Assembly (NCBI GenBank): GCA_905221605.1
Contig: CAJNDS010002545.1
Coordinates: forward strand, 277,001 to 341,000
Origin: Symbiodinium natans
Taxonomy: Eukaryota; Sar; Dinophyceae; Suessiales; Symbiodiniaceae
Direction of reading: 5' to 3'
DNA: 64,000 bases
The position numbers were made by a program, and so were the translations under genes. The notes beneath the pieces are model-generated. The model was not told the origin of the DNA and did no database searches. It saw nothing but the letters and a program-made list of their open reading frames with translations. Each line of letters starts with the position of its first letter. The first letter of the stretch is position 1. Of this stretch, positions 1 through 11,034 are shown piece by piece.

Positions 1-223
1 TATCGTTTCATCGAGCAAAAACGCACATCTGGTCATGTGGGGCGCTTCTGTTTACTTTTCAATACAGAGGGTTTTTAACATCCCTCAGGTGGCCTCAGGT
101 GGCTCCGATTGGGTTTGCGAAATCATTCCTTATTCTATGAGGGAACCCTACTATTTGGGTGACAGTAGTAACTCAGCAGTAGGAGTCCCTTCTTTTCCTT
201 AAACCCCCCAGATCGCTGAGGGG

Positions 224-2326
224 TCAGATGAGAACCTCTTCAGGCAAGTCCAGGCCCTGCTGCGCCATGAGCCTCCTGAGGCGCACCGCATCTTCGCCTG
301 GGATGGCAGCGGGCTCGTGCATGGGATCTTCCAGCTCCCCGTCCCTGGCCACCGCACGCCGCCAGAGAACCTGCACTGCTTCGGCCATGACCCCGAGAGG
401 AGTCTCAGAATTTGCAATGTCCCAGCCATATTCTCCCTGCTTCCGCACGAAGGCTTGCAGCATTTGTTCTGCGATAGCTGCTCCAGACTCCTCATCCAAA
501 CTCTCTTGTCCAAGACCGGCTGCTGTCAAGGCCTCTTGGCACTCAGCGGCCAGAAGCTCCCATATTCTTTCAGGGACTTTGACACCCAAAGGATGTACCA
601 AATCGACATCCGACAGGAGCGCGCACCATGCTGCCAGTTCGCGCGGGCTAGGCTGGCCTCCACTGCCACGTCGATGGAAGACGCTCTCAGACTTCAACTT
701 TGCAGGGAAGCCATCCAGAATCTTCTGAAACAGTGTAGAAGCATGAGGCAGAAGCGCCTGTGCATGTGCCTGGTCTGCGAGTTCGAGCTCTGCCAGCAAT
801 GTGCAGTAAGCATGAAGCACTTGCCGTGCTTCATGCACCCGCAGGCGGAACAGCTCTGGACAGACGGCCTCTGCCAGAGCACTGCTGGCCTCTGTTACAG
901 CGGCTACAGCCGCTACAGATGATGGGTAGTGGGCGAGGACTCGCGGCAACAAACTTGCGAGGCAGGCAGCTTCTGGGATCAGCAAATATGACGCATGTCC
1001 AGGGATAGCTTGAAGCAGTGGCAGAACTAGCTCAGCCTTCGAGGCTGTCGGAGCAGCCTCTGCTGCTTCAACTGCAACGCGTAGCCACTGCACCTGTTGC
1101 TCTGTAGACCATGCGGCTAGCTGCGGCGCTGAGCCCGCAGCCGCCGCCACCAACTCTATGGCCAGACTGCCGTATCTGCCGTCAGGCTCCTTCCTATGCG
1201 TAAGCAGAAGGGCAGATGCCAGAAGAAACTTGCTCGGCATCTGCGAGGGCTTTCCTGAACTTACTAGCAAACACAGGGGGCCATCATCTGCTTGGATGAG
1301 TCGCAGTCTCCGCAGGTCGCAGGACTGCAGCGACTCGCTCAGCACCTCCGTGATCCTTTCCAGGGCCTCGCGACCAGCTGTAGAAGGCACCTCACGGTCT
1401 TTTTCCTCCGTTTCCGGCATGTCGGGAAGATGGCTCTCATCCACCTTCTCGAGGAGCGTCCGCACTTGCCAGGCCCAGGCAGCGGTGGCAAACGCCTGCT
1501 GCACGCTTTGCTGCGGCCCGGAGTCCAGTAAAGCTCGATCTAGCAAGGCTGCCAGCAGCTCGCCGTCGAGGGCTTCCAATGTGGAGAGGCTTTGCAGTGC
1601 GCTCAGAGCCAATCTGGGTGTGAGGTTTGCGGTATCGGTGAGCAGAGCTTTCCGGGCTTCTTGTAGTAAGAGGGGTAGTGGATACTGTGCTCTCGCAAAG
1701 GACGCAAGAATGTCCACCGCCAGGACATGATCTAAATTCCGCTCATCATCAGAACTTGCGAGAATGAGCGCAACGACGTTCAGCATGCCATGATGCACCG
1801 AGTCAATTGAAGAATACACGTTTGCCAGGCAGGCTAAGTCCTGAACAGTGAAAGAGCCTAGATGCTCAACCACGAACATTGCAATTTTCCACAGCAAGCG
1901 TAGCTGACCAGACTGCCGCTCGGCCACACACCTCGCAACAGCCAACAGCTCTGCAGGCGTCATGGACATGGCAACTAGCTCTGCCCGGCGGCAAAGCGCC
2001 TGCCACTGCAACTCGTCTGCATGCCCATTGCGCGCGGCGACGATCGCTGCCACGAGCTGGGAATGGTTTAGGGTCGCCACTGGCTGGTAGCCATCCGCGT
2101 CAAGCGACGGCCAAAGAGGGCCTCGAGGTCGTCGAGGATCATCCTTGCCACTTACAATCTCTGAGGGGCCAGCAGGCATGCCATCTGGCCTCGTACTTTG
2201 CCACTTCTCCTCCCAGTCCCATCCCTCGTCCCACTCTGCATCCCAGGAATCCCACCAGCGAGACGGGGGAGATTCGATGCTCGCCTCAACGAGCGCACCT
2301 TTCACTTCCTCTCCAACGTGTACCTC
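224..2326 (-). CDS. Terminal exon of a large alpha-helical repeat protein, function unknown
   Basis: A reading frame of about 700 codons is open without interruption and ends in TGA at 226-224. The start is not a real initiation codon: there is no ATG near the 5' end, and the frame stays open up to a TAG near 2426. It is therefore best read as the last exon of a spliced gene, entered at the AG|GAG acceptor at 2328-2326. The N-terminal part is rich in Trp, Asp and Glu (WWDSWDAEWDEGWDWEEKW). The rest is a run of amphipathic helices with Leu/Ala spacing (for example LTPRLALSALQSLSTLEAL). That pattern resembles the helical-hairpin repeats of FASTK/RAP and OPR organelle RNA-binding proteins, which are abundant in dinoflagellates, but I saw no RAP domain at the C-terminus. 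The family assignment is a guess; that it is coding is well supported by length and composition. Confidence 0.75.
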   Translation of the reverse strand, partial: EVHVGEEVKGALVEASIESPPSRWWDSWDAEWDEGWDWEEKWQSTRPDGMPAGPSEIVSGKDDPRRPRGPLWPSLDADGYQPVATLNHSQLVAAIVAARNGHADELQWQALCRRAELVAMSMTPAELLAVARCVAERQSGQLRLLWKIAMFVVEHLGSFTVQDLACLANVYSSIDSVHHGMLNVVALILASSDDERNLDHVLAVDILASFARAQYPLPLLLQEARKALLTDTANLTPRLALSALQSLSTLEALDGELLAALLDRALLDSGPQQSVQQAFATAAWAWQVRTLLEKVDESHLPDMPETEEKDREVPSTAGREALERITEVLSESLQSCDLRRLRLIQADDGPLCLLVSSGKPSQMPSKFLLASALLLTHRKEPDGRYGSLAIELVAAAAGSAPQLAAWSTEQQVQWLRVAVEAAEAAPTASKAELVLPLLQAIPGHASYLLIPEAACLASLLPRVLAHYPSSVAAVAAVTEASSALAEAVCPELFRLRVHEARQVLHAYCTLLAELELADQAHAQALLPHASTLFQKILDGFPAKLKSESVFHRRGSGGQPSPRELAAWCALLSDVDLVHPLGVKVPERIWELLAAECQEALTAAGLGQESLDEESGAAIAEQMLQAFVRKQGEYGWDIANSETPLGVMAEAVQVLWRRAVARDGELEDPMHEPAAIPGEDAVRLRRLMAQQGLDLPEEVLI

Positions 2327-2576
2327 CTTGCGGTGCCTGGGACACGCAGGACGGAAAAGTTGGAGCTCGCTCTTGTCTGACTTGTCCGGGCTTTGAATTT
2401 CTGAGCCTGTTATCCTGAACTTGCCCTAGGAGCTCCAACTTGAAGGTTTACGGGAGTGGGGTAGCAAGTACAGTAAATTGAAACTGCAACATACTCACCA
2501 CAAAACACACTCACCAACAATTATCAGGAACTCTTCCTGCACTTAAGAACAAGAATAAAGACCCACCCCCAAACCA

Positions 2577-2622
2577 CCCTAAACCCTAATCCCTAAACCC
2601 TAAACCCTAAATCCTAAACCTC
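2577..2622 (+). repeat. Short CCCTAAA telomere-like array
   Basis: About six imperfect CCCTAAA units (variants CCCTAAT, TCCTAAA) read in the C-rich orientation. The array faces away from the TTTAGGG array about 120 bp to its right. Confidence 0.9.
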
Positions 2623-2740
2623 CAATACAACTACGCCCCCAACTTGTGCCGCATCTAGTCCAGGCCGAGGCTCCAGCGAAGGGCCTCCCGTGCCTCTTTG
2701 GCATCCTCCCACTTGGCCAGCTCTTTGAATTACCCTTTTT

Positions 2741-2855
2741 TGGGTTCAGGGTTTAGGGTTTAGGGTTTAGGGTTTAGGGTTTAGGGTTTAGGGTTTAGGG
2801 TTTAGGGTTTAGGGTTTAGGGTTTAGGGTTTAGGGTTTAGGGTTTAGGGTTCCCA
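2741..2855 (+). repeat. TTTAGGG telomere-like array
   Basis: About 14-15 nearly perfect TTTAGGG units. This is the telomere repeat of plants and of dinoflagellates. It is internal to the window, so it is an interstitial array. Confidence 0.95.
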
Positions 2856-3097
2856 AAATAGAAGGGGCTGTACTATGACTAGGATAAGCGCTAAAGGACT
2901 ACGAAGAGCTGACCGCAAAGCATATTGAGTTCTGGTGCTTGCGGCATGCGCCTGAGCTGCTCCATGAAGGACCCTAAGCCATCTAAACCCCAAACATGCC
3001 TAAGCCGAACTCTGAACCGTCAAAGCTCTAGTTGTCGAGCCGAGGTCACGCAAAAGGGGGCATAACCCTTCTCAGAACCCCACTCGTGCCCGTCAAC

Positions 3098-3190
3098 CTT
3101 CCTAGGTGCCCCACAAAAGTCCTTCGCGAAGTCGCTCTCCGAGGCCCGCGACCGGAGCTGGCGAAAGTTCTTGCTCTGCTTGTCCTCGTC
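3098..3190 (-). CDS. Candidate exon, possibly of the same gene as 224-2326
   Basis: An acceptor TTGCAG|GAC at 3192-3190 opens a 31-codon frame rich in charged residues (begins DEDKQSKNFRQLRSRASESD). It ends at AAG|GTTGAC, a GT donor at 3097. Both borders are phase 0. The next in-phase acceptor downstream is the AG|GAG at 2326, which would join this exon to the large terminal exon and place the telomere-like arrays inside a 771-nt intron. There is no homology support; the evidence is frame, composition and splice signals. Confidence 0.45.
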
Positions 3191-6100
3191 CTGCAACAAA
3201 CTTCCATACTCAAAGATGAAGGGTTCTGGGGGCTCTATGGCAAGCTGCCAAACCTCCAGCACGTTTCAGTCTGCGCACCCAACTTAGGCAACTTGAACTG
3301 CGCCCTGGAAGCTTGCGTAGTGTATCTGCAAAGTGTAGACGTGCTCCACCAGGGACGTCTCTGCATGCCACACATACATGTATGAAAGCCGCATGATGTC
3401 TTAAGATGTCTCAAGATTGGGGTTACCCTGTAATCTATGACTCAAGCACTCAAACACACACTTCATCCGCTGTTTCAAGTTACTTCGGTCCTGGCCTCCT
3501 CGCCCCAAACATCAGCTCCTCGGGATGCTCGCCGCCGGTTCCGCCGAGGTCGCTCTGAAGAACCTTTTTTTCTGCCCATCTTTCGAGCTCTCTTGTGAAG
3601 GGGACTGAGAACGGCTGGGGGCTCCTGGTAGGCCTTCGGACTAGGAATGGCCACTAGTTGGAGTGATTAGTTCAGCTAATCGAGCCGATGCTGAAGGAAC
3701 CCAGGCCCCATGACGTGTGAAAGTGGCTTTGGTGCTGAACCAATCTCTTCTAACTTGTGGCTTCGTTACTTCTTGGAAGAACGAACCTAAGCAAAAGCCT
3801 TGCTCTCAGACAGGGAGTCCGGCAAATGAGCGCAGAATGCGCGTCTGCGCCGGCAAGGAATTACGTCCAACGGCTGCTCGAAGCAACTGCCAGCCCCGCA
3901 TAGGTGGTCAATGTCTTGCATGGCCGCATTACATCTGCATGTGAGTTGGCGTGAAAGCTCCTTGTTCATACTTGGCCTCTCCTTGAAGCAGTGTGTTCCG
4001 CATCGTTGTGCAACATCAAGACTGCGATCGTCGTTCAACCACCCATATCAAGTTTACAGGCGCTGATTTTAACCGGGCTCTTGTGCACAGCCAGCACATG
4101 CTGCCATGTAATGACGTTCACTTGCCACCGGCTATGATGTCCTGTGAGTCAGCTGACGAACAGATACTCACTCACATGCCCACAATGAAAATCTGTAATG
4201 CCCCCGCCTCACGTGCATGGTTCCTCCGGTGTATGATGACATCAGCTGTTACAATCGTACATGGTAGCATCATGGTTCATGACACCATAAGGCATTCCTT
4301 CTGTGCTCACTGGTCCCAGACCCTTGCCATGCCATGACGCTTCAAACTGCCATGTGTACTTTCTTTGAGGCAGAGTGGTGCCACGGAGCTGTATTAACTG
4401 AAGCATCAACGCGGCGCTGCCTTCCAGTGATAAGGGCTGAGCATGTTAGCTGTACTTAGCAGTAGTAGTTTCAATGTCGAAGGACTGCCGGGCTGCAACC
4501 GATGATGCACCTAAAGACTCATCGCCACGAGGGCGCATGCGTTAAACAAAGCGGCGCTTGCGCCCCGAGCACGCATCATTGAAGCGCCAAGACAGAGCTG
4601 CAAGCGTCGTTTACAGTGGTCACCAAAGACATGGCCCCGGTGTTGCCCTATCTTCAAGCTCTTTGAGATGATTCAGATGCATCTGAGATCCTGGAGTCTG
4701 CTGTCTGCATCCTCGCAGTTAAGATTAACTCAGGGCCCTGTGCTTTGGTAGCCAGTTTCTGAAATATTGAAAGTGGTTTTGCCATCTGTCACGCGGAGGT
4801 AGTACTCTTGGTCCTGTGAGCCGCGTCTCGCTTTCAACATCGACTCGAACTTTCAAGGGCTTCGGGAGCTCGCAAGGCTCTCAAGCTAGCGGAAGCATGA
4901 TGAGCACCTGGTCTGAACACTTCGAGAGCCCTTGCCGTCCTGGTTGCGTGACCATACACGGATCCAACCTGCAAGCAAAAAGGAGATGGGCACCATCGGA
5001 TGCTTCTTGGCAACTTTTTTTGAGCAGCGCCTCTGGGTTCAGACGCCGATGCTAATGCTGGAGGGGTCATGCACGCAAAAAAGAGTAGCGGGGCAGTAGC
5101 CCAAGCCACCTCAATTCAGTTGAGGTTCCGTGCCGTTGAAACAAATAAACGACGATAAGCCTGCAACTCAGATTTCGTCTATTCATGTTTCTTCAATAAC
5201 TGTGCAGCTGTGCACCTGCAGCATCCAACAGCATTTAAGAATGCCATCTCATTGTATGAAACTGTATGATTTGAAGCTTGCGACCCAATCGAACTTCGAG
5301 ATTTCGTGACCATCCACTGCTGCCAAAATACTTTGCAAGCAGAAAAACAATCAAGAATGCCGTCTTTTTTTGAAACTTACGACTTACCTCTAACAAAATC
5401 AAGGGGAGGGTGGGAGATGGGGCGGGGGGGGGGGGGGCCGAGCACTCGCATCAGCTTCTCGAGGCGCAGTGGTGAACGTCCCAGTCCCGATATGTTTGCT
5501 ACATCTTCAAGCACCTCTTGCCACCGAGCTCTTGGAAGAGATCCCAGACTTTGGCCACCCATGATTCGGTCATGGGTGTGGGCATCCTAAAACTACATTT
5601 ATACAACTGCTGGCCCTGCCTCTGGGAAGCGGCGGGTGACCCCAAAACACCTTCTCCTCTCAGAGCACGTTGATTGGGTAGGATGCAAATGAGACCAAAG
5701 AGTGAAAGCGGATTTCAAGGCCTTCGCCTCCGCTCTCTACGCAAGTCTTCAGAAGCAAGCAGTCGCAATGTGAGAAACCCAAGATGGGGGCAAGGCGGCA
5801 AACATCGCAATTCCAACACGACCCTTCGCAATCAGTGAACCAAACAACCCGTGTCCTGCAAAGCTTGCCAGGTTTGATTGTCCTTCCAGAATCTCCATCA
5901 CTCTGCTGCTATTGCGAGTTCGAACATGTCGGCGCGCGTTTTGATGAGCATAAACTGTGCACCCGCGTTTAGTATCGTCGATTCTGTGCTTCTGGACTGT
6001 AAGAACTTCGACCGCTCGCGACCGAATCTGGAAATCGGCTGGGCTCCTTTGGCCACGGCAGCGCCCGCAGCTCCTTGACGGGGTTGCTCCGGCTGCTGCC

Positions 6101-6960
6101 TGCGAAGCCAAATGTAGGCAGTTCTTTAGACTACTCATACTAGGAACTCCCTCAAAGAGTTTTGCAAGAAAACTGACGCGAACTACGCAGAAACAGCCAG
6201 TGGAGTCATTTTTGCGTGGTCGGCAGTAGGTCATCCAAACCGGCAGTCCTTTGGACCATTGGATGCGTCTCCTTTACCCCTGGCACGTCCATGGCCCTTC
6301 TCAGAATGGGAGCTCAAAGGTAGATTTGTCTTGGCAGGTTTTTTGGTGAGATCAAGACACGGCTCCACATGGTGGAGACCCACATGCAACCGGTCCTAGC
6401 ACACTGTGGCTACTTCTTAATTTGCCGGTACAAGCACGAGAAAGTGCTAGTACTGCCTTCGATGAAGCTCTAGAAACACCACCCGGCACTTGTGCGACTA
6501 AGTACCTGGTCGGATGAAGAGTTTTTTTGAACTTGATGTGCAGGAAATAACTCAATCACAATGTGAGTGCAGTTATACTCAAATAGCAAATTTGCGGGAT
6601 CTGTTTCCTTGATGTCCTGCGTTCCCACGTTGCAGCCCGGCCGCCTTTGGAATCTCTCTTCGCAGCAGCCATGGTGGTGCTGCAGTTGCGCATCGTGGTG
6701 TGCAACAGTCCGAGTAGTAGGGCCAGCTGCATGAGGATACGGAGCACACCTTGGTTCAAACGGGTCATCTCTCTTGAAATCTCGTTGATTTTCGTTCTTT
6801 CCTTGGGCCGAGGAGTCACCGGCCCATCTTTCGATCTGCGCTCATTGTGCCCCCCCGGATTCTGACTGACACCTTTTTTGTTCATGGGGCTAGGAGGGGC
6901 TAGGGCCTACGCAGAGCCCACGCCCCTGAGTGTTGCAGGAGGTCTGCTTCTCTTTCTTTG
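3191..6960. other. Region without a recognisable gene
   Basis: No gene could be assigned. Short open frames exist on both strands. The two that look most protein-like are on the minus strand: 5562-5377 (contains PRARWQEVLEDVANISGLGR) and 6885-6556 (basic coil followed by a hydrophobic stretch, RILMQLALLLGLL). Neither matches a family I know. There is a poly-G run at about 5423-5437. Confidence 0.3.
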
Positions 6961-6967
6961 TTGCTCG

Positions 6968-7110
6968 CGTTTCTTCTTCTTCTGCTTCTGCTTCTGCTTC
7001 TGCTTCTGCTTCTGCTTCTGCTTCTGCTTCTGCTTCTGCTTCTGCTTCTGCTTCTGCTTCTGCTTCTGCTTCTGCTTCTGCTTCTGCTTCTGCTTCTTCT
7101 TGTTCTTCTT
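6968..7110 (+). repeat. (CTTCTG)n hexanucleotide microsatellite
   Basis: About 20 nearly perfect CTTCTG units, with TTC-rich degenerate flanks. All six frames stay open across it, which produces false open frames of Glu-Ala, Lys-Gln or Arg-Ser repeats. Confidence 0.97.
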
Positions 7111-7599
7111 CTGTTTCTTCTTCTGCTTCCGCTTCTGCTGCATGGGGGAAGGAGGGCAATTTGCATGATCGAGGTCGGAGTGACACATGAAGAAGCACGC
7201 ACAAAACTCGCTTCTTCCTTGCATGACCGTGGTTGACACAACTCTTGCTCTTATTCTGCTCTCGTTCGTTCGTTCTTTCTTCCTTCCTTGCTTTCTTTCG
7301 AAGGGCTCACGAACCCCCTGCACTTTCCGCGCCCCCAGCTTTCGAAGCTTGTTATTGTCTGTAAGAAATGCGGAACGACGGGGGAGGGAGATCCTCCCGA
7401 TATCACCGCCCCTTTGTTGCAAGCATGTTGTTTCCCCCCCACTGATGCGTGCTCCACTGGTAGAAGTTGGCTCGAAAATCATGCAGGCTTTCTCGACTGG
7501 TGACCGGTTCTCGCCCCGAAATACGGCTCCCCCCCCCCCCCTGGACACCCTTCTTCTCTGCAGGGCTTTAAGGAGGAGGGACTCCCCTTCCCCAGCACC

Positions 7600-8955
7600 C
7601 GTGGACTTTCCTTCTTTCCTTGTTTCCTTGTTTCCTTCTTCTTCGTTCCTTCGTTCCTTCGTTCCTTCGTTCCTTCGTTCCTTCGTTCCTTCGTTCCTTC
7701 GTTCCTTCGTTCCTTCGTTCCTTCGTTCCTTCGTTCCTTCGTTCCTTCTTTTCTTCTTTCCTTCTTTCCTCTTTCCTTCTTTCCTTCTTTCCTGCTTTCC
7801 TGCTTTCCTGCTTTCCTGCTTTCCCTGCCTTCCCTGCTGCCTTTCCCTGCCTTTCCCGCCTTGCCCTGCCTTCTGCCTTTCCCTGCCTTTCCCTGCCTTT
7901 CCCTGCCTTTCCCTGCCTTTCCCTGCCTTTCCCTGCCTTTCCCTGCCTTTCCCTGCCTTTCCCTGCCTTTCCCTGCCTTTCCCTGCCTTTCCCTGCCTTT
8001 CCCTGCCTTTCCCTGCCTTTCCCTGCCTTTCCCTGCCTTTCCCTCCTCCTTTCCCTCCTCCTTTCCCTCCTCCTTTCCCTCCTCCTTTCCCTCCTCCTTT
8101 CCCTCCTCCTTTCCCTCCTCCTTTCCCTCCTCCTTTCCCTCCTCCTTTCCCGCCTCCTTTCCCGCCTCCTTTCCCGCCTCCTTCCCCGCCTCCTTCCCCG
8201 CCTCCTTCCCCGCCTCCTTCCCCGCCTTCCCCGCCTTCCCTGCCTTCCTTCTTTCCTTCTTTCCTTCTTTCCTTCTTTCCTTATTTCCTTCTTTCCGTCT
8301 TTCCGTCTTTCCGTCGTTCCGTCGTTCCCTCGTTCCCTCGTTCCCTCGTTCCCTGGCTTCCCTGGCTTCCTGGCTTCCTGGCTTCCTGGCTCCCTGGCTC
8401 CCTGGCTCCCTCGCTTCCTGGCTTCCTGGCTTCCTGGCTTCCTGGCTTCCTGGCTTCCTGGCTTCCTTCCTTCCTTCCTTCCTTCTTTCCTTCTTTCCTT
8501 CTTTCCTTCTTTCCTTCTTTCCTTCTTTCCTTCTTTCCTTCTTTCCTTCTTTCCTTCTTTCCTTCTTTCCTTCTTTCCTTCTTTCCTTCTTTCCTTCTTT
8601 CCTTCTTTCCTTCTTTCCTTCTTTCCTTGCTTTCCTTCTTTCCTTCTTTCCTTCTTTCCTTCTTTCCTTCTTTCCTTCTTTCCTTCTTTCCTTCTTTCCT
8701 TCTTTCCTTCTTTCCTTCTTTCCTTCTTTCCTTCTTTCCTTCTTTCCTTCTTTCCTTCTTTCCTTCTTTCCTTCTTTCCTTCTTTCCTTATTTCCTTCTT
8801 TCCTTCTTTCCTTCTTTCCTTCTTTCCTTCTTTCCTTCTTTCCTTCTTTCCTTCTTTCCTTCTTTCCTTCTTTCCTTCTTTCCTTCTTTCCTTCTTTCCT
8901 TCTTTCCTTCTTTCCTTCTTTCCTTCTTTCCTTCTTTCCTTCTTTCCTTCTTTCT
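7600..8955 (+). repeat. 1.35-kb polypyrimidine tract made of blocks of 8- and 10-bp repeats
   Basis: The plus strand is almost entirely T and C. Blocks follow one another: CGTTCCTT (about 7646-7750), CTGCCTTTCC (about 7862-8040), CTCCTTTCCC grading into GCCTCCTTCC (about 8040-8230), short TTTCCTTC and TTTCCGTC/GTTCCCTC stretches, GCTTCCTG (about 8350-8465), then about 58 copies of TTTCCTTC to 8953. Every frame is open on both strands, so the 400-620-codon open frames here are not evidence of genes. Confidence 0.97.
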
Positions 8956-9119
8956 GCGCCACTTGACACTCTCTCGCTCTCTTTCGTTCTTTCTTGCTTT
9001 CGTTGGGGCATGGAGGGAGCTCTCCAGAAGGTTGACAAATTTTCCCAGGTGAGCAGTGTGGTTTACACTGGGATTTCCTCTTGCGAATACTTCCACTATT
9101 TTCCACTGTCGGGTAGTGG

Positions 9120-9160
9120 GATTCCACTAGTGGGTTGCAGGATTCCCACTAGTGGGTAGT
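9120..9160 (+). repeat. Two copies of a CACTAGTG palindrome
   Basis: GGGATTCCACTAGTGGG and GATTCCCACTAGTGGG lie about 23 bp apart. The second contains the perfect palindrome CCCACTAGTGGG. No function is evident. Confidence 0.5.
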
Positions 9161-9163
9161 GGG

Positions 9164-9256
9164 ACTTCTCTCTCTCTCTCTCTCTCTGTGTCTCTCTGCG
9201 TCTCTCTGTGTCTCTCTGTGTCTCTCTGTGTCTCTCTGTGTCTCTCTGTCTCTCGC
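9164..9256 (+). repeat. (TC)n grading into (TCTCTCTGTG)n
   Basis: A TC dinucleotide run is followed by about eight copies of a 10-bp TCTCTCTGTG unit. Confidence 0.95.
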
Positions 9257-9477
9257 TCTCGTGGACGGTCTGCCCTTTTCGACTCACTCCATGAAGCAAA
9301 GTCTTCACCTCCTGCAGAGCTGCCCGCGACACACTGTCCATGCTGCCTGGGCGCTTCCCCCGGCCTTCGGTACTTCCTGAACCACCAGAAGCTCGTGATC
9401 CGACCAAGACAGCTCCAGGACGTCCTCCGCTACCTGCGGTGCCTTGGCTAGACTGATTGTGGCATTAATTCACGCGA

Positions 9478-11034
9478 TCAGTAATGAAGCTCCGAGCGCT
9501 GCAAAAAGCAAAGTCTTGCCTGCGCGTCGTATACTCGGTAGATTACAATTGAAGCCCAAACAACGCTCAAGCAATCCGAGGGTGGGACCTCGCTGATGGA
9601 ATGATGCGCCTCTGCGAGTTGGGCCCTTTCCGTGCGATTCACCGTCGACTTCTCTTTCTCCCAGTATGTCGGGGTCAGGACGGAGGCGTCCTCGGCGATC
9701 TGCGGGTAGGGGCACTCGTGGGGGAAGGCGTAGTGCATCCACTGGGCGAAGAGGCGTCCGTGCAGGGGTACCTGGCCATCGTTGTGCTTGGCGATGAGGT
9801 GCAGCTTCTGCTCCAGTGCGGCCGGGATCTGGCGCGGAGCATCGATCGTGGCCGAGGACATGTTCACCACGAGGTCCAGCAGGCGGTGGGGTGTCGTGGT
9901 CGGTGCCAGCACCTTGGCCTCCAGCTCGTTCATCAGGCCTTCGCACTCATTCAGGCAGCAGACCGAGTAGTAGGACGACGACGCGATGCAGTTGGAGGGC
10001 CCCGTCATGTAGTTGGCGATGCGCACGTGGAGGCCCGCGCTGGACTCCTGCAGTGCCCCGATCTGCCTCAGATACTCCCGCGTCTCCGTGAAGTGGTACT
10101 CCGCGTTCTCGGGCTGCGAGTAGAACCGGCCCAAGGGAACCAGGCCGTGACCTTCGCTGTCCAAGTCCATGAGCTCCCGCTTCATTTGCTGGCACTCTGT
10201 GTTTTGCCACTTGCCATACCCGTGAGCCATGCTCTCCACGATGCTCACGGCGTCTTCGAAATCGAACATCTGCACTGCGAGAAAGGGATTTCTCTTGTCC
10301 TTGTTGGCGTAGAGGTAGTTGTGCAGGGAGTCCTGCTCAAACTCCACAAGTAGCGGCCAATTGCTGGACACTTCAGCTGCACGCGTCTTGAGAGCTCGAT
10401 GGAGGTCGGTATTGTTGAGATCTGCCTTCTGGCCCATCTCGAAGAGTACTAAGTACGAGGATAGTACTTCGTGCATAGATGCTTCATCCAACTGCACGAC
10501 TGGTACCACGGAGTTGAGCCTGTACGCGGCATGGAGCAGGATCACTGCCTCATCGAAGATGAGGCGCTCCAGGGTAGCCACCATGGCCACGGCGTCCTGG
10601 AGCGCGAGGCCGCGGCCCCTTCGCTGCGCCTCGAGGAGGGACTCCACGAGGGCGGGGGCCTTGTCCTGCAGGATGTTCACCTCGTGGACCTGCGACATGT
10701 CCGCCTGGTGGCCGTGAGGCTCCAGGCCCTTGATGAGCCAGCCGTGCTCCTTGGCGAAGTAGTTGTGCACCAGGTACCGTACCGCCCGCGGGCCGATGTG
10801 CCCGAACTCGTTCTTCGGAAGGGCCTGGTAGGTCTGCCAAATGCTGGCCTCGATCTTCTCGAGCCCCGACCACGACCCACCGCGGAGGACCTCCTGCATG
10901 GACTGCTGTAAAGACTGCCGCACCTCCTCCACTGCCAGCATGTGGCTGCCACGAATGCTTGCGGGAGTGGAGGCTGCGACCCCAGAGACGGCCACAAACA
11001 GTAACATGAAGGTCGCCTCAGCGTTGTCATACAT
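9478..11034 (-). CDS. Paralogue 1: intronless secreted-type protein of unknown function
   Basis: The frame begins at ATG 11034 and ends in TGA at 9480-9478 (518 residues). A hydrophobic segment near the N-terminus (FMLLFVAVSGVAAS) looks like a signal peptide, so the protein is probably secreted or vacuolar; a second ATG at 11007 starts exactly at this segment. Features further on are a DLDSEGHGLVPLGRF stretch that resembles a degenerate EF-hand loop and a CCLNECEGLMNELEAKV motif. I do not recognise the family. The reading frame has no intron although its tandem neighbour does. Two blocks (9676-10151 and 10549-10902) are nearly identical to the neighbour, while the part between them is clearly diverged. 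The last 60 or so residues have no counterpart in the neighbour and might not all be coding. Confidence 0.75.
   Translation of the reverse strand: MYDNAEATFMLLFVAVSGVAASTPASIRGSHMLAVEEVRQSLQQSMQEVLRGGSWSGLEKIEASIWQTYQALPKNEFGHIGPRAVRYLVHNYFAKEHGWLIKGLEPHGHQADMSQVHEVNILQDKAPALVESLLEAQRRGRGLALQDAVAMVATLERLIFDEAVILLHAAYRLNSVVPVVQLDEASMHEVLSSYLVLFEMGQKADLNNTDLHRALKTRAAEVSSNWPLLVEFEQDSLHNYLYANKDKRNPFLAVQMFDFEDAVSIVESMAHGYGKWQNTECQQMKRELMDLDSEGHGLVPLGRFYSQPENAEYHFTETREYLRQIGALQESSAGLHVRIANYMTGPSNCIASSSYYSVCCLNECEGLMNELEAKVLAPTTTPHRLLDLVVNMSSATIDAPRQIPAALEQKLHLIAKHNDGQVPLHGRLFAQWMHYAFPHECPYPQIAEDASVLTPTYWEKEKSTVNRTERAQLAEAHHSISEVPPSDCLSVVWASIVIYRVYDAQARLCFLQRSELHY

Noticed and set aside
2303-2305. 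GTG as start codon of the 224-2305 frame
   Set aside because: The frame continues upstream to about 2426 without ATG; GTG initiation is not expected in a nuclear dinoflagellate gene, so an upstream exon is more likely.
7187-9127. Open frames of 400-620 codons on both strands
   Set aside because: They lie in the polypyrimidine tract, where all six frames are open; products are simple Lys-Glu-Arg or Ser-Phe-Pro repeats.
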